A stretch of 64,000 bases of DNA from Verrucomicrobiales bacterium. Lineage in GTDB: Bacteria; Verrucomicrobiota; Verrucomicrobiia; Limisphaerales; JAYPXF01. The translations under genes and the position numbers were made by a program. The stretch spans positions 1-64,000 of the forward strand of contig PBAL01000094.1 in assembly GCA_002715965.1 (NCBI GenBank), given 5' to 3'. A model generated the notes under the pieces. It saw only the letters and a list, made by a program, of their open reading frames with translations, did no database searches and was not told where the DNA came from. This document shows positions 17,523-26,259 of this stretch, in pieces; position 1 is the first letter of the stretch; each line of letters opens with the position of its first letter.

Positions 17523-18233
17523 TCAGGCTACGGCGGCTTCAGAAACGCCTGCGAGCTTGGCGATCATGCTTTCGAAAATGAGGTTGCCGTCTGCGCTGTC
17601 GAGCAGACTTTCGCAGGCGCGCTCGGGATGCGGCATCAGACCGGCTACGTTGTGGGTGGCGTTGCTGACGCCGGCGATGTTGTTGATGGATCCGTTCGGG
17701 TTCGCGGCGTCGGTCAGTTCGCCATTCGAATCGGCGTATTGCCAGAGGATCTGGTGGTTGTCCTTCAGCTTCTTGAGCGTTTCATCATCCGCGAAGTAGC
17801 AGCCTTCCCCGTGCGCGATGGGAATGCGAAGGAGTTTGTCGTGCGGTGTGCCGGCCGTGAAAGGGGTTTTGTGGTTGGCGGTCTTGAGAAGGACGTGTTC
17901 GCAACGAAACTTGAGTGCCTTGTTACGGACCAACGCGCCGGGAAGCAGGCCGGATTCGCAGAGGACCTGGAAACCGTTGCAGATGCCGATGACGAACCCG
18001 CCGTCTTCCGCAAATTTCTTCACGGCCTGCATCACCGGGCTGAATTGTGCGATCGCACCGCAGCGAAGATAGTCCCCGTAGCTGAAACCACCAGGGACGA
18101 CAATTGCCTGCACGTCGCCAACGGATTCTTCCTTGTGCCAGATGTAGTCAGCTTCGTGCCCAAGATGTCGGATGGCGTGGATGGCGTCCTGGTCGCAGTT
18201 GCTGGCGGGGAATTGGAGAACTCCGAATTTCAA
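17523..18233 (-). CDS. purQ: Phosphoribosylformylglycinamidine synthase subunit PurQ
   Basis: This glutaminase subunit releases ammonia for PurL. It is a class I glutamine amidotransferase with the nucleophile Cys in GICNGFQVLCESG and the His/Glu pair in MPHPERACE. The family start KFGVLQFPASNCDQDAIHAI follows a TTG at 18233, which I take as the start (236 residues, about normal). The frame is open for 220 codons further upstream, but that part is antisense or shadow to purS and non-coding. A run of eight C precedes the TTG instead of a clear ribosome-binding site, so the start is moderately certain. Confidence 0.95.
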   Translation of the reverse strand: MKFGVLQFPASNCDQDAIHAIRHLGHEADYIWHKEESVGDVQAIVVPGGFSYGDYLRCGAIAQFSPVMQAVKKFAEDGGFVIGICNGFQVLCESGLLPGALVRNKALKFRCEHVLLKTANHKTPFTAGTPHDKLLRIPIAHGEGCYFADDETLKKLKDNHQILWQYADSNGELTDAANPNGSINNIAGVSNATHNVAGLMPHPERACESLLDSADGNLIFESMIAKLAGVSEAAVA

Positions 18234-18277
18234 GGGGGGGGACTGGTTAAATGGTGAAGGGAATCGGGCGCCTCGTG

Positions 18278-18517
18278 TTATTCGATTTCGAGTTGGTAGT
18301 CCTCGATGACCGGGTTGCTGAGGAACTTGTGCGCGGCCTCGTCGATCTTCTTGCGGACCTCTTCCTTGTCGCCGTCGGCAAGGTCGATCTCGATGTATTT
18401 GCCGACGTGGACGCCTTCGACGCCGGTGTAGCCCATGTGTTCGAGGGCATTTTCTACGGTCTTGCCCTGGGGATCGAACACCGCCTTCTTGGGTGTGATG
18501 ATGATTTTTGCCTTCAT
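18278..18517 (-). CDS. purS: Phosphoribosylformylglycinamidine synthase subunit PurS
   Basis: This small subunit bridges PurL and PurQ. ATG 18517 gives 79 residues, the normal length: KAKIIITPKKAVFDPQGKTV, then GYTGVEGVHVGKYIEIDL and a C-terminal LSNPVIEDYQLEIE, all typical of PurS. A longer in-frame start at 18637 adds 40 residues without family resemblance. It is first in the purS-purQ-purL unit, 44 bases before purQ, and diverges from the helicase gene across about 265 bases that must hold both promoters. Confidence 0.96.
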   Translation of the reverse strand: MKAKIIITPKKAVFDPQGKTVENALEHMGYTGVEGVHVGKYIEIDLADGDKEEVRKKIDEAAHKFLSNPVIEDYQLEIE

Positions 18518-18782
18518 GAACGGTCGCACGCCCTTTCGCGGGCGAGCGGAGTTTGGAGGATGGGGCCAGGGGTTCAAAGTCTGAGTTATTCCCAGCTCGC
18601 TTCGCGGGGAGTTCACAGGAACACCATGATTGGGCATGGCGCGAATTGGCGTTTCGCAGCGCTAATACCTCTCGCTGACGTTGCTTTGCTGGTCGTGCGC
18701 GGCTACATCCGGCAGTCGAAACTGCTGTTGTTAACAACGCAAACTTGTCGTTCGACGGCGCAGCCATACACTCCGCGACCGC

Positions 18783-20813
18783 ATGGTCGATTTGAGGGCG
18801 CTTAATCCCCAACAAGCCGAAGCCGCGGAGACGATTCGCGGTCCGGTGTTGATTCTTGCCGGGGCGGGGACGGGGAAGACGCGGGTGATCACGTTCCGGA
18901 TCGCGCACATGATCGATCTCGGAATCTCGCCGGATCGAATCCTGGCAGTGACGTTCACGAACAAGGCAGCGCGGGAAATGCAGGAGCGCATCCGGAAGAT
19001 TGTTCCGTCAAAAAAGGGCGAAGACGGTCGGGCTATCAAGCCGACGATCTGCACGTTTCATTCGCTCTGTGTCCGGATTCTGCGCCGACACATCGAGAAG
19101 TTGGGCTACAAGAAGAACTTCGTCATCTACGACGAGTCCGAGCAGCTCAGCGCGGTGAAGAAGATCCTCAGCTCGATCTCCACCGGGGATCAGAAGGCCG
19201 ATCCGCGAGCAGTGCTTTCGCTGATCAGTCGATTCAAGAACGGGGGCGATCAGGCGAACCTCGGGGACGAGGCGTTGACCGCGATGGCGGATTTCGTTTC
19301 CAAGAAATATGACGTCGCCTTGAAAGCCTGCAACGCCGTGGACTTCGACGACCTGATCGTGTTGACGCTCAAGTTGTTCAAGGAACATCCGGACGCCTTG
19401 GAGCAATGCCGGCAAAAATATCGCTACGTGATGGTGGACGAGTATCAGGATACGAATGCCGCGCAGTTCGAATTGGTTCATTCGCTGACGAGGGAACACC
19501 GGAATTTCTGCGTAGTGGGGGATGACGACCAAAGCATTTACGGATGGCGCGGGGCGGAAATCTCCAACCTGCTCGATCTGGAGAAACATTACCCGGAAGT
19601 AAAGGTGGTGAAGCTCGAGCAGAATTATCGTTCCACCAATTCCATTCTCAAGGCGGCCAATGCGGTCATTCGAAACAACGCACAGCGGCGCGCCAAGACG
19701 CTGTGGTCGGCGAATGGTGACGGCGAGAAGATCTTCCTGCAGGCCTTTGACAACGAGGAACTGGAAGGCGCGGAGATTGCGCAGGAGATCGAGTTCAATC
19801 GCCTGAGCAAACGGATTGCGTGGAAAGATCACGCGATCCTGTTTCGCACAAACATCCAGGCACGGCCGATCGAGATGGAACTTCGCAAGGCGCAGATTCG
19901 TTACCACCTGATCGGCGGGCAGAGCTTCTTTGATCGAAGGGAGATCCGGGATTTCCTTGCGTATCTCAAGATGTTCATCAACCCGCACGACGACGTGAGT
20001 TTGTTGCGGATTGCTAATGTGCCGGCGCGCGGATTGAGCAGCGTGACCATGGAGCGGTTGCTGGCGGCGAGCCAGGAGAAGCAGTCATCCGTATACTCAG
20101 CAATGCGGCACACGGACGTACACGCGACCTTTCTCAAGCGAACGGAGAATTCGATCTTGGACTTCACGCGCTTCATTGAAGAAACCCGCGCGGAATTGGA
20201 CGGCGACGTTACCGCAGAGGATCCGAAGGGATTGGAGAAATGGGCGACGCGGTTTATTGGCGAGATCGGGTACCTGGATGAAATACGGAAGGTGGAAAAA
20301 AAAGAGGAGAACGCCGAGAACCGGATTCGGAGTTTGCGGGATTTCATGGCCACGATGGATGGCGATGTCGGGAACATGCACCTCAAGAAACGGCTGGAGC
20401 GCTTTCTTGAAGACATCACTTTGGATCAGGAACGCATGGAAGACAGCGAGGATGGGGGGGACGCGGTGACCTTGATCACGATGCACTCGTGCAAGGGATT
20501 GGAATACCCACACGTGTTCATTGTGGGCTGCGAAGATGGTTTGCTGCCCCATTCGCGATCGAAGGTGGAAGGCACGATGGACGAGGAGCGACGCCTGTTC
20601 TACGTGGCGATCACCCGTGCCAAAAAGACACTTACGATAAGTCACTGCCAGTCTCGGAAAAAGTTTGGCGAGATGGTTCCGTGTCATCCCTCGCGCTTCC
20701 TGAAGGAATTGCCTGAGGAACTGGTGGAGGATGCCGCCGAGAAGGGGAAAGAGCCCGTGGCCGCGGACAATGGGAAGGACATGTTTGCGGCGCTTCGGGC
20801 GGCGCTGGACTAG
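18783..20813 (+). CDS. ATP-dependent DNA helicase, UvrD/PcrA/Rep type
   Basis: This superfamily 1A 3'-5' helicase is used in repair and replication restart. The 676-residue protein has the Q motif LNPQQ at 7-11, Walker A AGAGTGKT at 26-33, motif Ia AVTFTNKAAREMQERI, Walker B VDEYQDTN, motif III DDDQSIYGWRGA, motif IV QNYRSTN, motif V TLITMHSCKGLE and motif VI FYVAITRAKKTL. The C-terminal tail is short, with no Tudor-like PcrA domain, so Rep or UvrD-like naming is open. A 'GLEY(P)HVF' segment is standard. It stands alone and diverges from purS. Confidence 0.96.
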   Translation: MVDLRALNPQQAEAAETIRGPVLILAGAGTGKTRVITFRIAHMIDLGISPDRILAVTFTNKAAREMQERIRKIVPSKKGEDGRAIKPTICTFHSLCVRILRRHIEKLGYKKNFVIYDESEQLSAVKKILSSISTGDQKADPRAVLSLISRFKNGGDQANLGDEALTAMADFVSKKYDVALKACNAVDFDDLIVLTLKLFKEHPDALEQCRQKYRYVMVDEYQDTNAAQFELVHSLTREHRNFCVVGDDDQSIYGWRGAEISNLLDLEKHYPEVKVVKLEQNYRSTNSILKAANAVIRNNAQRRAKTLWSANGDGEKIFLQAFDNEELEGAEIAQEIEFNRLSKRIAWKDHAILFRTNIQARPIEMELRKAQIRYHLIGGQSFFDRREIRDFLAYLKMFINPHDDVSLLRIANVPARGLSSVTMERLLAASQEKQSSVYSAMRHTDVHATFLKRTENSILDFTRFIEETRAELDGDVTAEDPKGLEKWATRFIGEIGYLDEIRKVEKKEENAENRIRSLRDFMATMDGDVGNMHLKKRLERFLEDITLDQERMEDSEDGGDAVTLITMHSCKGLEYPHVFIVGCEDGLLPHSRSKVEGTMDEERRLFYVAITRAKKTLTISHCQSRKKFGEMVPCHPSRFLKELPEELVEDAAEKGKEPVAADNGKDMFAALRAALD

Positions 20814-20824
20814 TACACCGTCAA

Positions 20825-20863
20825 CAATGAAATGACAGTTTGCCCGGTTCTTAATCGTTGTCT
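20825..20863 (+). repeat. Dispersed AATGAAATGACAGTTTGCC repeat, copy
   Basis: About 39 bases starting CAATGAAATGACAGTTTGCC and ending with the CTTAATCGTTGTCT motif recur at 23544-23582 with few changes. Both copies follow a protein stop codon on the plus strand (the helicase here, the protease there), at 12 and 52 bases. This copy lacks the second arm of the hairpin found in the other. Confidence 0.75.
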
Positions 20864-20900
20864 CCTATCTGGTGGTCCAGAAATCTAGCGCACCTCAGGT

Positions 20901-20977
20901 TCCTTTTTGAGTCAACGACCTTCATCTCTCGATTGTCGCTTTCCCGCCTCGGTGTCATTTTTTATGAGGCAACAGGC
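20901..20977 (+). repeat. 78-bp dispersed direct repeat, copy 2
   Basis: Second copy of the element at 45-122, same orientation, about 90% identical by eye, one base shorter within a T-run. It lies 70 bases upstream of tRNA-Phe, as the first lies about 90 bases upstream of htpG. Confidence 0.85.
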
Positions 20978-21046
20978 CATCCAGATTCCCGCCAAAAGAA
21001 CTTGCCCGTGCCATACCCGCTCCCTACACTGCGCGGCCTTGTGGCT

Positions 21047-21122
21047 GGCTGGATAGCTCAGTTGGTAGAGCAGCGGATTGAAAATCCGCGTGTCCCCAGT
21101 TCGATTCTGGGTCCAGCCACCA
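21047..21122 (+). tRNA. tRNA-Phe (GAA)
   Basis: A canonical cloverleaf: acceptor GGCTGGA/TCCAGCC, D-loop with AGTTGGTAG, anticodon stem GCGGA/TCCGC with loop TTGAAAA (anticodon GAA), T-arm CCCAG-TTCGATT-CTGGG, discriminator A and an encoded CCA at 21120-21122. Unlike the tRNA-like elements at 57-59 kb, it has the normal D-loop GG and T-loop TTC. An IS256 relic 250 bases downstream suggests past insertions near this gene. Confidence 0.97.
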
Positions 21123-22061
21123 TCCCTAATCTTCTCTTTCTCAATGGGTTACGTGTTTCACGTTTGAGCTGTTCTGAACTTTGCGGAAATCTACTGGGCC
21201 ACTTTCGGGCCACATTTGAGTTCCTTCGTTCCGTTTGACGGAAATCAGTGATCCGCTTTTGGGGTGCTCCACCGATTGTCCATCCCTCGGCCTAGCATGG
21301 AGTCTATGAATGCTGTGACTGGAATTCTGTTCTGAGGAACGATGGCCCGCTCTGTTCTTCCTGAAGAATTAGTAGCTGCCGACTTGAGACTGCCCTACTC
21401 GCCTGTGGACGGCGGTTTCTACTTTGAAGCCCGCCCAGAAGCCGAGCGCTTCGTAACCGATGGCCACCTTGGGCGCGTGGGTCAGTCCGCGCTGTTTGAG
21501 ATCGCGCAGCAGTTCCTGCCAGGTGAGTTTGCTTTCCCTTTGAGAGATATGACCCTCATCCACAACTTCTGGTCATATCTCAGGGGCCAAAGGCCCGAGA
21601 TGGAAACCTTCTTCGCTGCGCTTCGAAGGCCCCATCCCCACCTCCTCGGCTTTCACGATTCTTAGATGGTTTCCCCAATTGGATGCTCAGCGATAAAAAC
21701 TCAAAAAACGAGCTGGCACCTCCACATAGAAGGGTTGGGTGAGGGAGAACGCGTCACCCAACAATGTCTCTCTCTACTGTACGGATCCGTAGAATCAGCA
21801 ACAACAGTCCGAATCAATTTCTGGGCGCAGTTGTTTCTAAAGCGCGGCTTGGTCCGAGTTTGTATTGGCGCGTCAGGCCGGGATGCTCCGGCACTTGCTG
21901 CAACAATGTGGGATGCACCCGAGTTCGTGCAGGCTGGCCACTCCGGGCCGGTTGCCCAAAACAACATTTCCGAGGTGAAGATCTGCCCCTCATTGGATAC
22001 CATGACGGAAGAGCATCAATGCCAGCCAAACGCCCAAGCCAGAACTTGAACGAATCCTAAA
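21123..22061. other. Gene-poor region between tRNA-Phe and the DegP-type gene
   Basis: No intact gene is supported here. It contains the IS256 transposase relic (21369-21563, minus) and, next to it, a perfect 11-bp inverted repeat GAGATATGACC/GGTCATATCTC (21544-21554 and 21571-21581, 16-base loop). The open frames at 21666-22049 (plus) and 21701-22003 (minus) have no recognisable motif. It appears to be a decayed insertion area beside a tRNA gene. Confidence 0.5.
21369..21563 (-). pseudogene. IS256-family transposase fragment
   Basis: The segment ESKLTWQELLRDLKQRGLT followed by APKVAIGYEALGFWAGF matches the part of IS256 (Mutator-like) transposases where the family reads LLxDLKxRGL..APKLAxGDGALGFW. 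The catalytic Asp of the GDG motif is replaced (GYE), and flanking transposase sequence is missing or scrambled. It is a short relic that cannot be active. Confidence 0.7.
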
Positions 22062-23492
22062 ATGTCACGTCCAACCCCTGTGAGCAGGTTCAAACAAATT
22101 ACCCTAGGCAGCCTGGCAGCCGCGGTCCTCCTGCCCGCAGCTGGCTTCGCTGCATCCAAGCTGGCTGAGAAGACCGAATCGCCCGAGCAACCGCAGCTCA
22201 TCGTCGACGACATTCGCCGGACGCCGACGGTCAACGCCATTTCTCGTGTCATGCCCGCGGTCGTCAACATCGCCACCGAAACCATCGTCCAGGTCCGGGA
22301 TCCATTCGGCGGACTTTTCCGGGAGTTCTTCGATCCGTACTATCGTCGGCGCCCGCAAAACACCACGCACAGTCTCGGTTCGGGAGTCATCATCGACGCG
22401 GAAGGTTACCTCATCACCAACGATCACGTCGTTCGCCGGGCGACCCGGGTCTGGGTCAAGGTGGACGGCAAGGAGTACGAGGCTCGTACGATCGCGCGGG
22501 ATTCAAGTGCGGACATCGCGTTGCTCAAAATCGATTCCAAGGACGGCAAGGCCTTCAAAACGGTGGCCTTTGCCGAAGACGACGATCTGCTTCTGGGTGA
22601 GAAGGTCATCGCCTTGGGTAATCCATTCGGACTGGGCGGATCGGTAAGCCAGGGCATCCTGAGTTCCAAGACCCGGCGTCAACCGATTGAGGACGCCGCT
22701 CTCGAGGAGACCATGCGTCTGGACATGCAGGACTGGCTTCAGGTGGACGCGGCAATCAATCCCGGAAACAGTGGCGGACCGTTGATCAACCTTCGCGGGG
22801 AACTCATCGGCATCAACGTCGCCGTACACGCGCACGGACAAGGCATCGGCTTCGCAATCCCAATCCGACGCGTGGCCGAATCGATCGCGCGGATGTTGAC
22901 GCCCGAGGAAACGAAATCGCTCTGGTTCGGCGCTCGCATTCGACCTGGCGAGCTTCCCCTCCGCGTCAATCGGGTCGATCCAAACAGCCCGGCCTCGCTG
23001 GCGGGTCTGCGCGTGGGCGACCTCATAGACGGCATCGATGGCAAGAATCCCTCCAGCTACATCAGCTTCACCCGACAGCTGCTCGAACACGGGGCAGCAG
23101 ACCGGGTAAAGCTCAAGATCATTCGTCGGGGCAAGGAACGCGAGATCTCCGTTCGCCTCCGGCCGGAAAGGGATTTCTTCAACAACGACCTGCTCGACAA
23201 ACGACTGGGTCTGCGGGTCGAAACGCTCACAGAACCACTGGCGAAACAGATCGGCATTCCTTTCTACGGCGGATTCATCGTCACGGAGGTCCGGAACAAC
23301 GGTCCGGCGGCCAAATCGGGCATTGGCAAGTATCACATTCTCCTGCGCGTGAATGAACGCCCCGCCCAGGACGTTGTGGAGCTTGGCAAGACGATCCAGC
23401 GTGCCAAACCGGGTGAGGAATTGCTGATGGAGGTTCTGTTGCCCCATCGGGGTAGGTTCCGCGAAGCGCTGGTGCGGGTGACCGTGGACTAG
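22062..23492 (+). CDS. DegP/HtrA-type periplasmic serine protease with two PDZ domains
   Basis: The 476-residue protein has an N-terminal signal or anchor (ITLGSLAAAVLLPAAGFAAS), then a trypsin-like domain with His in YLITNDHVVRRA, Asp in RDSSADIALLKID and Ser in INPGNSGGPL. Two C-terminal PDZ domains follow: one around VNRVDPNSPASLAGLRVGD, the second around GFIVTEVRNNGPAAKSG. Such proteases degrade or refold misfolded envelope proteins. A 14-residue insert (PIEDAALEETMRLD) interrupts the usual approach to the oxyanion loop. It is monocistronic, followed by the repeat cluster. Confidence 0.95.
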   Translation: MSRPTPVSRFKQITLGSLAAAVLLPAAGFAASKLAEKTESPEQPQLIVDDIRRTPTVNAISRVMPAVVNIATETIVQVRDPFGGLFREFFDPYYRRRPQNTTHSLGSGVIIDAEGYLITNDHVVRRATRVWVKVDGKEYEARTIARDSSADIALLKIDSKDGKAFKTVAFAEDDDLLLGEKVIALGNPFGLGGSVSQGILSSKTRRQPIEDAALEETMRLDMQDWLQVDAAINPGNSGGPLINLRGELIGINVAVHAHGQGIGFAIPIRRVAESIARMLTPEETKSLWFGARIRPGELPLRVNRVDPNSPASLAGLRVGDLIDGIDGKNPSSYISFTRQLLEHGAADRVKLKIIRRGKEREISVRLRPERDFFNNDLLDKRLGLRVETLTEPLAKQIGIPFYGGFIVTEVRNNGPAAKSGIGKYHILLRVNERPAQDVVELGKTIQRAKPGEELLMEVLLPHRGRFREALVRVTVD

Positions 23493-23543
23493 AACTCCTT
23501 CATTGCACCCAAGCACTCCAGAACCCGTCTAGTGCTCCGCCAG

Positions 23544-23629
23544 CAATGAAATGACAGTTTGCCTGATTCTTGATCGTTGTCTTCGTCTCGGATTCGAGAG
23601 GTTGAGACATGGATTAAGAGCAAACTGTC
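23544..23629 (+). repeat. Hairpin-forming dispersed repeat after the protease gene
   Basis: It begins with the same sequence as 20825-20863 and continues to a second arm: GACAGTTTGC (23553-23562) pairs with GCAAACTGTC (23620-23629). The internal CTTGATCGTTGTCTT motif is a member of the CTTAATCGTTGTCTTA family. The right arm and the 30 bases after it (23613-23654) also match 30602-30644 in direct orientation. Confidence 0.7.
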
Positions 23630-23649
23630 AATTCACGAATGACGCAATA

Positions 23650-23726
23650 CTAGGTCTGTTCGAAAATTCGCTGGAGAAAAAAATTTAATCAATTGGACGT
23701 TGGGTAGGTTTTCGAACACACCCTAG
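23650..23726. repeat. 77-bp palindromic module with TGTTCGAAAA ends, copy 1
   Basis: The ends CTAGGTCTGTTCGAAAA (23650-23666) and TTTTCGAACACACCCTAG (23709-23726) are inverted repeats flanking about 42 bases that include TTAATCAATTGGA. A homologous module at 30641-30729 is in the opposite orientation although the sequence to its left is in the same orientation in both places. There is no coding capacity; it resembles a MITE or a REP-like hairpin. Confidence 0.75.
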
Positions 23727-23918
23727 TCCGGATCGTTCCCACCCGGGTTTCGGTGGGTGGTTTTGAAGGGATGTTTTGGTGACTTGTGATGGGGGTGGTC
23801 TGTTTTGATGCGCAATGGGGGTGAGATTGGGTTTTGAGCGGTGCCGGCAGGATTTTTGTTCGGATTCTTTCGTTCGACGGCCGTCTGGCATGCTGGTTGG
23901 TTTTCGCGGCGGCTCCGT

Positions 23919-24887
23919 TCAGCCGCGGGCAAAAATCTCGTTCAACCGCCATTGGCACAGGGCAAAGAGTTCGCGCCACTGGTAGGTGCTGCTGATTTGA
24001 ATCGACACCCACCGCACGCTGACCTTGATTTGGGACGTCACTTTGAGCAGACGCGTGCGGAGGGTGCTCACCCGGGCTCGCGCCAGTTCCGTGCCCGCGC
24101 AGCCCAGCGTGCGCAGCCGTTCGACCAGCAGGTAGGCGAAGCTGCTCAACCACAGGCGCAGTTGGTTGCCGGACAGGCTCGCCGTAGTTGGTCGATCGGC
24201 GTGCACTCCACAGGGTTTGTTGCTTGAGCACGTTTTCCATCTCCCCGCGCGGGCAGTATCGCTCTTCGTAGATTTCTTGGGCGCCACCCTTTTCATTGGT
24301 GGCTTCGAGGCTCGTGACCACGAAGCGCGGGTTCTCTCCGGCGCTCATGATCTCTTCGTTGCAGAAGCCGTGGTCGGCGGTACGCAGTTGGGACCAGAGG
24401 ACGACATCGCCGCAGACGACGTAGAGGGGCAGGTAGCAGCAGTCATGATACTAGGCGTTGGAGTGGCGGCCTTCCTGTTGGCCATGGACGAGCTGACCCA
24501 TGGCATCCAAGTCGAGGACGAGCCGGTCGCTGTCTTTGGGCAGGCAGCTGACGCCCAGGACCAGAAGGGTGTCTTCGACGGCTTCGGGATCGTGGCGCAG
24601 CTTGTGTTTGCGGCTGTGTTTGACGTTGGAGTTTTCCAGCCGGTTAAGGGTTGGGGCGCTGGCCAGGGGTTTGCCGCGATCGGCTTCATCGCGGCGTTCC
24701 AGGCCCAGGAGATTGATCCGGCCGAGGGCCAGGCCGTGATCGATGGTGCGCAACAGCCAGGAACCGGTGTTGTCGCTGAGCGGTTGGCCGGAAAACTCGG
24801 CCACGACCTGGCGTGGTCCGAGATCTTGAAAGAGGAGGGTCCGTTCAGTAGCGTCTGTCGTTGAAGCGGCGGTGGTGATGATTTGAG
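23919..24887 (-). pseudogene. Decayed IS1380-family transposase
   Basis: Reading from about 24887 downward the transposase is clear: LLFQDLGPRQVVAEFSGQPL, LVLDLDAMGQLVHGQQEGRH (catalytic DxD region), LPLYVVCGDVVLWSQLR, ENPRFVVTSLEATNEKGG and YCPRGEMENVLKQQTLW, then NQLRLWLSSFAYLLVERLR in a shifted frame, ending at 23919. Lesions: no start codon in frame at the 5' end, an in-frame TAG at 24451-24453 (after RHSNA) with missing residues, and a frameshift near 24180. Between 23727 and 23918 is IS-end or intergenic sequence. It lies directly beside the palindromic module. Confidence 0.85.
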
Positions 24888-25016
24888 TTTGGACCTTTTT
24901 TTTACAGCCCCCCAGACGCCTTCACCGCCGTTTCGTTTCATCCGCGTGTGAAATATTACGGCCAGGGATCTTTCTGACTTGGGAATTCCTTCATTTCGCT
25001 TTTCACTCTACCGCAC

Positions 25017-25907
25017 ATGAGCGAGCCGTTGATGGAAATCGACTTGCCCGGAATACCGAAAGTCAAGAGTGGCAAGGTGCGCGAGGTATTTGACCTCGGG
25101 GATGAATTCCTCTTTGTCGCCACCGATCGGATTTCTGCCTTCGATGTGATCATGCCCAATGGCATTCCCCGCAAGGGCGAGGCGTTGACGCAGTTGTCGC
25201 ACTACTGGTTCGATCAGGTGGAGAAGATGGTGCCCAACCATCGCCTCGCGCGTTCAGGTGCCCCGTTGCCCAAGGCGCTCAAGCCTTACGAGGAGCAGCT
25301 CGCCAAGCGCAGCATGATCGTAAAGAAGTGCCAGCCGCTTGCGATCGAATGCGTCGTTCGCGGTTACCTGGCCGGTTCCGGCTGGAAGGAATATCAGACC
25401 GATGGAACGGTTTGTGGTATTCGGCTGCCCGAGGGACTTCAGGAATCCAGCGAACTCGACGATCCCATCTTCACTCCGGCCACGAAAGCCGAGGAAGGCC
25501 ACGACGAAAATATTTCCTTCGAACAAGCCTGCGAAATCGTCGGCGTCGAGATCGCGCAGAAGGTTTGGGACCTGAGTGTTCGCATTTATTCGTTCGCACG
25601 GGAACTGGCCCGCCAGAAGGGCATCATCATTGCCGACACCAAGTTCGAGTTCGGCCTGCTCGATGACGAAGTGATCCTGATCGACGAAGTCCTGACCTCC
25701 GATTCTTCAAGATTCTGGCCCGAGTGCGAATACGAAGCCGGCCGTGGCCAGGCGAGTTTCGACAAGCAGTTCGTTCGCGATTACCTGGAGGGCCTTGATT
25801 GGAACAAACAGCCTCCCGGGCCGAAACTGCCCGAAGATATCGTCGCCAAGACGCAGAAGAAATATATCGAGGCTTACGAGCGGATTACCGGCCGGACGTT
25901 GGATTGA
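25017..25907 (+). CDS. purC: SAICAR synthase (PurC)
   Basis: This enzyme joins aspartate to CAIR using ATP in purine synthesis. The 296-residue length matches the long form (as in yeast ADE1 and many bacteria) rather than the 240-residue E. coli form. Signatures: GKVREVFDLGDEFLFVATDR (phosphate-binding region), AFDVIMPNGIPRKGEALTQL, AIECVVRGYLAGSGWKEYQ, DTKFEFG and IDEVLTSDSSRFWP. It lies 7 kb from the purSQL operon, separated by the IS relics, and is transcribed alone. Confidence 0.97.
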   Translation: MSEPLMEIDLPGIPKVKSGKVREVFDLGDEFLFVATDRISAFDVIMPNGIPRKGEALTQLSHYWFDQVEKMVPNHRLARSGAPLPKALKPYEEQLAKRSMIVKKCQPLAIECVVRGYLAGSGWKEYQTDGTVCGIRLPEGLQESSELDDPIFTPATKAEEGHDENISFEQACEIVGVEIAQKVWDLSVRIYSFARELARQKGIIIADTKFEFGLLDDEVILIDEVLTSDSSRFWPECEYEAGRGQASFDKQFVRDYLEGLDWNKQPPGPKLPEDIVAKTQKKYIEAYERITGRTLD

Positions 25908-26092
25908 GTCTGCAACAGGGTGGTTGTCTTCAATCCCTGGTCGCCCATTCGCTCAAGGATCTTGTAATGGTCTTCGCACCAGGCGTCTTCCTTCTCGATA
26001 TCACGAAGTCGTTGCTGCTCGGTGAGTTCCTCTAAATCCGAGTAGCGCACCATGGCGGTTTGCAGCACGCTGAGATCTGAGTTGGCGACCAT
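25874..26092 (-). CDS. Possible fragment or small hypothetical protein
   Basis: The frame from ATG 26092 codes for 72 residues with protein-like composition: MVANSDLSVLQTAMVRYSDL, then EELTEQQRLRDIEKEDAWCE and DHYKILERMGDQGLKTTTL. The same frame is open further upstream (KVVLCKPNEADYAVE), so it may be the 3' end of a longer lost gene. Its last 34 bases overlap the end of purC on the other strand. I do not recognise the family. It fills most of the 352-base gap between purC and the HAD gene, which otherwise shows a TCTGATCAGACTGATC repeat at 26182-26210. Confidence 0.35.
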   Translation of the reverse strand: MVANSDLSVLQTAMVRYSDLEELTEQQRLRDIEKEDAWCEDHYKILERMGDQGLKTTTLLQTQSNVRPVIRS

Positions 26093-26259
26093 CTCAACCG
26101 CGTAATCCGCTTCGTTGGGTTTGCAAAGCACGACCTTATTAATACTACCAAGGTAATAGTTATCATGGGGTAGCTTGCGAATGAGTCTGATCAGACTGAT
26201 CTGACCAATCTTATTTTTGAGGTTGGGCGGCCTCCACCCCCTGTGTATTTTCCGCGCGC

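Noticed and set aside
18234-18908. N-terminal extension of the PurQ frame by about 220 codons
   Set aside because: The extra sequence is Arg/Pro-rich, overlaps purS in another frame, and homology begins at KFGVLQF; TTG 18233 is the better start.
21666-22049. A 127-codon plus-strand frame before the protease gene
   Set aside because: No recognisable domain; overlapping frames on the other strand are equally open, so this looks like non-coding DNA.
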